Shown here in pieces: positions 58,415-64,000 of a stretch of DNA of 64,000 nt. Both the position numbers and the translations under genes were made by a program. The notes under the pieces are model-generated. The model made no database searches. It had not been told where the DNA came from and was given only the letters and a program-made list of their open reading frames with translations. Position 1 is the stretch's first letter; each line of letters opens with the position of its first letter. The DNA lies in assembly GCA_039881145.1 (NCBI GenBank), contig JAYKKI010000032.1, positions 14,216,501 to 14,280,500 on the forward strand. Direction: 5' to 3'. The stretch comes from Druceiella hillmani. Taxonomy: Eukaryota; Arthropoda; Insecta; Lepidoptera; Hepialidae.

Positions 58415-58880
58415 CGCCACCCTCGCGCCTTCTCTGCTAACAGTATTATAAAATTTAAAAAATATTTTTAATAAATTGTTAAGGAATATTTCTGTGACAA
58501 ATTATTTTATAAAAATAAAATAAATTAAATATTTTATAAATAAAAGCTATTTGAATATCTGTTTTTTCGTTTTCAATTCATTCAAATAAAAATAGTTCAA
58601 TTTAGAAATATAAAAAAAATTAGATGTCTCACACGTGCCAGGTGTCCCACAATTGTTTACAGAAAATAATGCAATTTTAAATACAGCCACTTAAAAGCAA
58701 AATTGTGGATGCTTATCATCTTTATTTGCAGAACGGCCGAACGATACGTGTGTTAGATCGAAGAGTTTTTCATTAAATTGTTACTAACATCATGGTCCTG
58801 CACACCTTTCAAAATTCTAAACAAAATGTATATTCGCAAAAAACATAATGGACTGTCCTTTGTGTTCCACCCCACTGGCC
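58415..58880. other. AT-rich stretch, no feature seen
   Basis: No gene or repeat recognised. GTGCCAGGTGTCCCAC near 58636 is slightly GC-rich. Confidence 0.4.
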
Positions 58881-59345
58881 CATTTCTCTAATCTAGCGCA
58901 TATATCATAAAAGTATTATGCCACGGACCAAACGCTGTGTCATTTACCCCCTCCGGTCCCAATAATCGGGTGATACAACTTTTTTTCCCCAAAAATTGAC
59001 CCATTCGGCATTTTACTGCCGTTTTTAGGGGCCGCCATTTAGCCGACACAGGGTTGACTTTTAGTTTTACATTGTTTGTATTTATTATTATAGTGTTTTA
59101 GTTGTTGGAGGTGTGCCGACAAAGCGCATGGGGTCCAAATGACACGACAGGTGACGATTGGCCTTTTTTTGTCGTGGGGGATTTACATCGGTTTTTATGC
59201 GTCAACCGTGCCTTTTGTGCGTTATCTCCGGGGTAGTATAACATGGGTTGACTCAGTTGAAGTCTTGATGATTCTTTTGTGTCCTTTGTCGAGGTGTTTA
59301 CGGCGACATTTACGAAGCATGTAGCGGGCAAATAAAGTTTATTGC
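58881..59345. promoter_or_regulatory. Unique, less AT-rich block with GCCGCCATTT site
   Basis: Contains CCCCCTCCGGTCCC, AGGGGCCGCCATTTAGCC (GCCAT core of Pho/YY1 sites) and TCGACCCTGTGT-like sequence on the minus strand. It also has ATAAAGTTTATTGC near 59333 (caudal/Hox-type TTTATTGC). Overlapping open frames exist on both strands (59139-59324 plus, 59331-59098 minus) without a recognisable family, so coding is not supported. Regulatory function is inference. Confidence 0.28.
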
Positions 59346-60055
59346 AGGTTGGGACGCAGAATATTTTTGCACGTTTGTTATTTTATTATTTTTTTGTTAA
59401 TGTTGTTCTTAACATTTCTTGAGTCATATAATGTAACTTTGTTTACAAATAAAAGAAAAGTACACTTTTAATGTTATTGTATTCATTTTAATTTACAAGT
59501 GAGACTTCAATTTACAATTTTAGTTTCGTTATTTCATCACACGCAATTTAAGATCATTCTTTCATCATAGACTTACAAAAATACATATTTCGTTATCATT
59601 CGTAACCATTTCTACGTTTAGAGCACAGGATAAGAAAGAACAAACAGGATAAGAAACGATAATGGAAATACACACTTCTCCAAATTAGATATCTCTGTAG
59701 CTTCATTCTCAAAGATTTTTGTAACTGCTTAGAGTTTTATATTTCAAAAGTTCCTCAAATTCTTCAACCCATTTTTCTTGGATTTTTGTATTTCCTTTGT
59801 TTAATCTTTCCTTTTAATTTTCTTTTTTTAACATAACAGAGTGATGATGCAAAAATGAAACAAAGTATACTGCCAAAGTTTTAAGACTCGATTTGGCTAG
59901 AAACACGCCATCAACTCTAGGTGATAATAAAGTTGTGTTTAGTGGTTAACTAATTTCTAATCAATTCTAATTAATATTATAAACACGAAGGTTTGAATGA
60001 ATGAATGAAAGGATGGACGTTTCTTACTCTATAATCCCGTAATTTCCAAGCGAAT
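59346..60055. other. AT-rich stretch, no feature seen
   Basis: A short repeated motif AGGATAAGAAA occurs twice near 59628 and 59646. No gene is seen. Confidence 0.4.
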
Positions 60056-60059
60056 ATAT

Positions 60060-60440
60060 AAGAAAACGATTAAATTGTAGCCTGAATTAACATATAATCC
60101 GAGACATAGCATCAATCTTCTATGATTTTCATTAGAAATACAATTAAATTGTAGCCTGAAATAACATATAACCCGAGAGATAGCATCAATTTTCCATGAT
60201 GTTCATTAGGTTCCTATTTGATCCAGTAGCACTGCCTGTAAGAAAAAAGTCTCCAGACTTGAGTTTAGCGTGTATTAATTCATGGCGTGTATTCTGAATT
60301 CACGAATTATCAGAATAATATTTATTAGAAATACAAGTAAATATAATTAAAGTGTAGCCTGAATGAACAAATATACTCTGGGCTTGAGGTTAGTATGTAT
60401 TAATTCATACTGTGTATTCTGAATTCCCAAATCTGAGTAT
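60060..60440. repeat. Degenerate interspersed duplicates
   Basis: TGTAGCCTGAA.(T/A)AACATATAA occurs near 60077 and 60149, with a third TGTAGCCTGAATGAACA near 60353. TGTATTAATTCAT followed by CGTGTATTCTGAATTC or CTGTGTATTCTGAATTC occurs near 60271 and 60398. The units are of unequal length, so this is an old rearranged repeat. Confidence 0.8.
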
Positions 60441-61439
60441 GGTTTGCATTGGAAATCATCCAAAATGTTCGTCTTTCTATAAATATGTCACGATGTTGCT
60501 ATTAAATGTGAATGCATTTTGATAAAAATTTAATACAAGAAAATTATTGGATTGACACGTACTTTTTTTTACTGTTGTTCAGGCGAAGAAAATTGTGGAT
60601 GTAAGCTAGTAATCTATAATTAACTATCTACCTAATTATAATCTTTTCATTTGATGTTTTTTACAGTCCTAATTAAGATACTTTCTTTCTCTGCCTATCT
60701 ATAAATCGTAGTTAAAATTATATTTTTTGAATTATTTGATATTTAAACTTATAGATAAATTTGCATATTATCGTTACGTAAAAGTTTTCCAAAACAAATT
60801 TTGAAGTTCTAATTCCAAATAAAAGACAATTGCGTGGAATGGGTTACATTTTTTTATTAAAATTTTATTTTTATCTCCGAATTTCGAAATATTTTGTAAT
60901 AAATCTAAAAAAAAATACTTAAATATCTAAATATATCAGTTAGGTCCTTATATCTGGAGTACACGATATACTATAGTATTTATTACGAAGGCACTTGCGA
61001 AATTTTTTAAAAGAGCCCATAAACAAAATAAATATATTTTACATCGATATTTTTACAAATCCGACGAAGCGAAATATATACACAAAACAAGTAGTAGTTT
61101 AATTAAGTAGTTTAATTAATTAATTTAACAATTAATGAATTGATTAATTAAATTAATTAAAAATATTAGTATTAACAATGTGCATACATTGTAATAACCC
61201 TATCTATATACAGGACACTAACAATTTTGAAAGAATATTTTATTTACGTGTTCAGCAAGATCTCATATATGTAGAAAATAATCTCGTTTATAGATGAAAT
61301 CTATGTTCAGATACAGGAGATAGTATTTCTTTCCCTATAAAGTTTATGGAGTTTCTGCTGCTCGTTGTAATTTTGGGTAAAGGCATTTTTCAGTGAGGTT
61401 CCTGTTATTAGGGGTATTATAATAATATGACTTACTTGG
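60441..61439. other. AT-rich stretch with TTAATTAA cluster
   Basis: TAATTAA motifs are dense at 61095-61165. No gene, hairpin longer than background or RNA gene recognised. Confidence 0.4.
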
Positions 61440-61750
61440 GGTAAACGCTCACATCATCAAAAATCCGCATCTCTTAATCGCAATCTGGCAACAATCCATC
61501 AAAAAGAGAAGGATCCTCGCATCTATTGGCCGACCCAGAAACCGGCAGACACTCTCCGAGATCGCGGGTAGCGATACGCGTGTTAAGATAATACGCCAAT
61601 GAGGAATTGATATATCTAAGTGGCTTATTGTATTCGCCAAATTACACAAGCACACACAACGCCTGTAATTAATTGATATCAATTAAGGCGGAGTGCTATT
61701 TAATTGCGTGATAACAACGTTATTTTGCCCGTGGTCCATTGTGGGGACGT
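61440..61750. promoter_or_regulatory. Candidate enhancer with homeodomain palindrome
   Basis: A unique, less AT-rich block. It contains an 18-bp perfect palindrome TTAATTGATATCAATTAA (61669-61686), which holds two homeodomain cores, and a Sox-type CCATTGT (61736-61742). It also has CTCTCCGAGATCGCGGG and a TTAAGATAA GATA-like site near 61583. A 77-codon minus-strand frame has no recognisable family. Motifs are seen; function is inferred. Confidence 0.3.
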
Positions 61751-62204
61751 TAGGATGCTGACACATTGAACTTTCATTGCTTTACCCAGTATAAAATACG
61801 TAAGTGTTACGGGGACAGCAAGGGACAGAAATAACTATGCAGTTCGTATTATCTATATTACGAGTATAAAGAGAAAGAGAGAGAGAGGGAGAAGCGCACT
61901 TCTGCGTGGAGTGATTATGTTTATAATGTTTGAAACTCAGTAACGCTTGTATCTTAAATTTAGTAAAAACGCCTAAAATTACTTGCTCTGTTGTAGCCTT
62001 TAATTTTGTTTTCAAAAAATAAAATTAATAACAAATAAATTGTAGATCAAGCGCGAATTGAAGTATGTTAAATAAGATAAGATCAAAATTAACCAAGTAA
62101 ACAAACCACATCATTTTATAAAAGTTTCCTAACAAAATAAAAATTTGTCGCGTGGAATTCGTAGAGGTAGAACTGTTGTATGTTTATCTCGCGACAATTA
62201 AATT
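61751..62204. other. Non-coding stretch with short (GA)n run
   Basis: AAAGAGAAAGAGAGAGAGAG lies at about 61867-61890. No gene is seen. Confidence 0.5.
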
Positions 62205-62620
62205 AACCCAATCCTGAGATGTTTACTTCATGCCTTTGCGGCTATCTTTTCATCATCTTCAAGCTCCATCCATCAGTATCTGGGTCACCTTCTGAGACTT
62301 AGTTGCTCCTCGAGACCAGCTAAATGAGCCCAGTCGAGGTGTTTGTTTCGTGCCATTGCAGAGATTCTAAGATCAACTTCCACCTTTATAATCAAACTTG
62401 GACAGCATCCAGGAATCTGGAGGAGATAATTACTTACTGAAACTAATCAAACGAGCCAATTCAAGGTATCTACTTTATGTCTTTCGATGGTCCTATGCTC
62501 ACTTTCTGGCTCCAGCATCGGACCAGATGGAACCGGAAATAATTAGAACTTTTCGAACCTTTAACGAATTTGCCTCGAAAATTATCACAGTTTCTTTTGG
62601 TATAACGAAAAGTTTATATT
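62205..62620 (+). repeat. Degenerate 119-128-bp tandem repeat, about three units
   Basis: Related phrases are GATGTTTACTTCATGCCTTTGC (62218), GAGGTGTTTGTTTCGTGCCATTGC (62336) and AAGGTATCTACTTTATGTCTTT (62464), each preceded by CC(A/C).. and followed by a CTTC/CTCC motif. The last unit reads CTGGCTCCAGCATCGGACC. The units are less AT-rich than the surroundings. An open frame of 97 codons (62398-62691) spans the last unit and a half; its peptide matches no family that I recognise. The pattern resembles dispersed decayed repeats in Lepidoptera. Confidence 0.65.
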
Positions 62621-64000
62621 TCCAAGGCGGCCCCTTATATAAACTAAATCGATATATTGTAACAAGTCACTTAAAAAATAATTTTCGCTAACTGCTTTTT
62701 AATGTAGTCACGGCGGTTTGAGTTGTGATAGAAATCTTCAAAGTTCTTCGTTTTTGTTTTGAAATGGATTTTTGATTGAGTTTTGTCAGAGTCTTTTACC
62801 TCCTAAATATACTTTAAGATATTTAAATAAAGAGCGAATTTATGTTGAATTGATATCGTTAAATTGTAGTTCGTATAGAGAGACGTACAATTTATTTGAG
62901 CTTGGGAGAGTGGATATAGTCAGTATTAAGATGAGTATCAAAACTTATTCTTTTCACTTATCAATTGACACATCTTTTTTGTGTATAAGTTTTTTTATAG
63001 TTCTTTTTATAAGTATATAAACGATAATACCGTTCCGGAATTGTTTCTACACTCATGAGGCGACGACGACGTTTAAATCGTGTGTAAATCCCAAAAAGAC
63101 CCACAACTATGAAATCATTCGACAACTAATAACATGAAATAATTGACGACAAAGATTCTGATATTATTTTTATGAGTATATTTTATAAATTTATAAAAAC
63201 AGGAAGCTTGGTATGAATTTTATGGTGACAAGAATAGAAAGTTGCTCTCAATATATGGTTTTGACGGTTTCTGATATTTCATTACTATTAGGGCTTGTAG
63301 TTAAGACTTTAGCATATATGACAGTAAATAGCATACTTTCAGTTCTTCATTATACTCTTCTATCATCTTTGTTAGCACTACCCTGAAAAATATTTTCGTG
63401 TATCTTCTCTAATATTAGAAAACTCTTAAATTTGGTCACTAACTTCAGATCATAAATTTCTAGAAACGTCAGCTATGCAAGTACGTCGACGATGGATTGT
63501 CAAAACTACGGATACCAATTTTCTTCACCATCGATTCATATAATTCATGAAATTTATAGAAGATATCACCATTTTCAAAAGGAAAATGTATATTATTTCC
63601 TTTTTCCGATTGCAGGATCCATATCTCTAACACGAATCGATATTGAGAACGCTTTATATCATAAAGTTGAATAAAAACACTTGAGTCGGTAAATTTAATA
63701 AATTTCAAATAAGTTTTTGTTTAATGATGAGTAACTTTCTACCAAAAGGTTGTAGTAAAAACAAAAGTACACACAATAATAAATAGCTGTGAACAAGACT
63801 GTCACTGTTTCAAGAAAAATTACTTTGAACCGACTTATCCAGTTTAGTTTAAAGGATTAGTAAAGCAGAGGATTTTAAAAAGTAAGCAAAGAGACTAAGT
63901 GTAGTTATATTAAAAAAAATTAAACGGAAATTGAGAAGGGAAATGACAACACGTTAAGAGGGAAATTGAAGAAATGTGAAAGAAGAATACGAGTGTTAAG
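62621..64000. other. AT-rich stretch, no gene seen
   Basis: Short frames at 62772-63020 (plus) and 63469-63708 (minus) have no recognisable family and AT-driven composition. No repeat or RNA gene is seen up to the window edge. Confidence 0.45.

Noticed and set aside
61095..61165. Dense TTAATTAA motifs as a homeodomain cluster
   Set aside because: Such motifs arise readily in this AT-rich background, and the stretch is close to simple sequence.

Overview
The window looks like intergenic or large-intron DNA from an insect, most likely a moth or butterfly. It is strongly AT-rich, has no bacterial operon structure and no long protein-coding frame, and carries many (TA)n arrays. It also holds fragments that I recognise from memory as the dispersed Lepidoptera repeat with a GTTCCGTAG hairpin head (about 38.69 and 51.84 kb), and a long relative at 10.2-10.8 kb. 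I found no complete conventional gene, no rRNA, no convincing tRNA and no CRISPR array.

The most striking content is a family of five long-hairpin elements at 1.9, 12.0, 29.9, 36.6 and 54.2 kb. Each has two near-complementary arms around a short centre. Four copies share one layout: an unpaired tail starting ATTGAATATATT, then the paired arms, then an end at AATTGTG. Three of these have clear flanking direct repeats of 12-16 bp, and a fourth has a 12-bp pair with two mismatches. Diagnostic bases change together in both arms, so the arms are copied as a unit. I do not recognise the family.

The only recognisable coding remnant is a decayed Ty1/copia retrotransposon (about 29.2-32.6 kb): Gag, zinc knuckle, protease/pre-integrase, integrase, reverse transcriptase and RNase H pieces in order, with stops, frameshifts, deletions, an internal duplication and one 3' LTR. 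A hairpin element sits inside its protease region.

Tandem arrays are frequent: 163 bp (0.9 kb), 141 bp (6.2 kb), 190 bp (24.2 kb), 90-94 bp (27.3 kb), 80-91 bp (47.3 kb), 57 bp with a 114-bp alternating order (50.6 kb), 97 bp (57.1 kb) and about 120-130 bp (62.2 kb). There are also segmental duplicates (18.0/20.4 kb and 37.8/41.5 kb) and several very clean small foldbacks (22.9, 35.1, 48.5, 53.3 and 56.5 kb).

Between the repeats lie short, less AT-rich, non-repetitive blocks (2.6, 3.7, 14.4, 15.7, 17.1, 21.3, 23.6, 46.7, 55.0, 56.5, 59.1 and 61.6 kb). These are the best candidates for cis-regulatory DNA or isolated exons. Three small frames with coding character are noted at 43.9, 44.9 and 56.3 kb. 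If they are exons, the window may be part of a gene desert or long intron with alternative exons.
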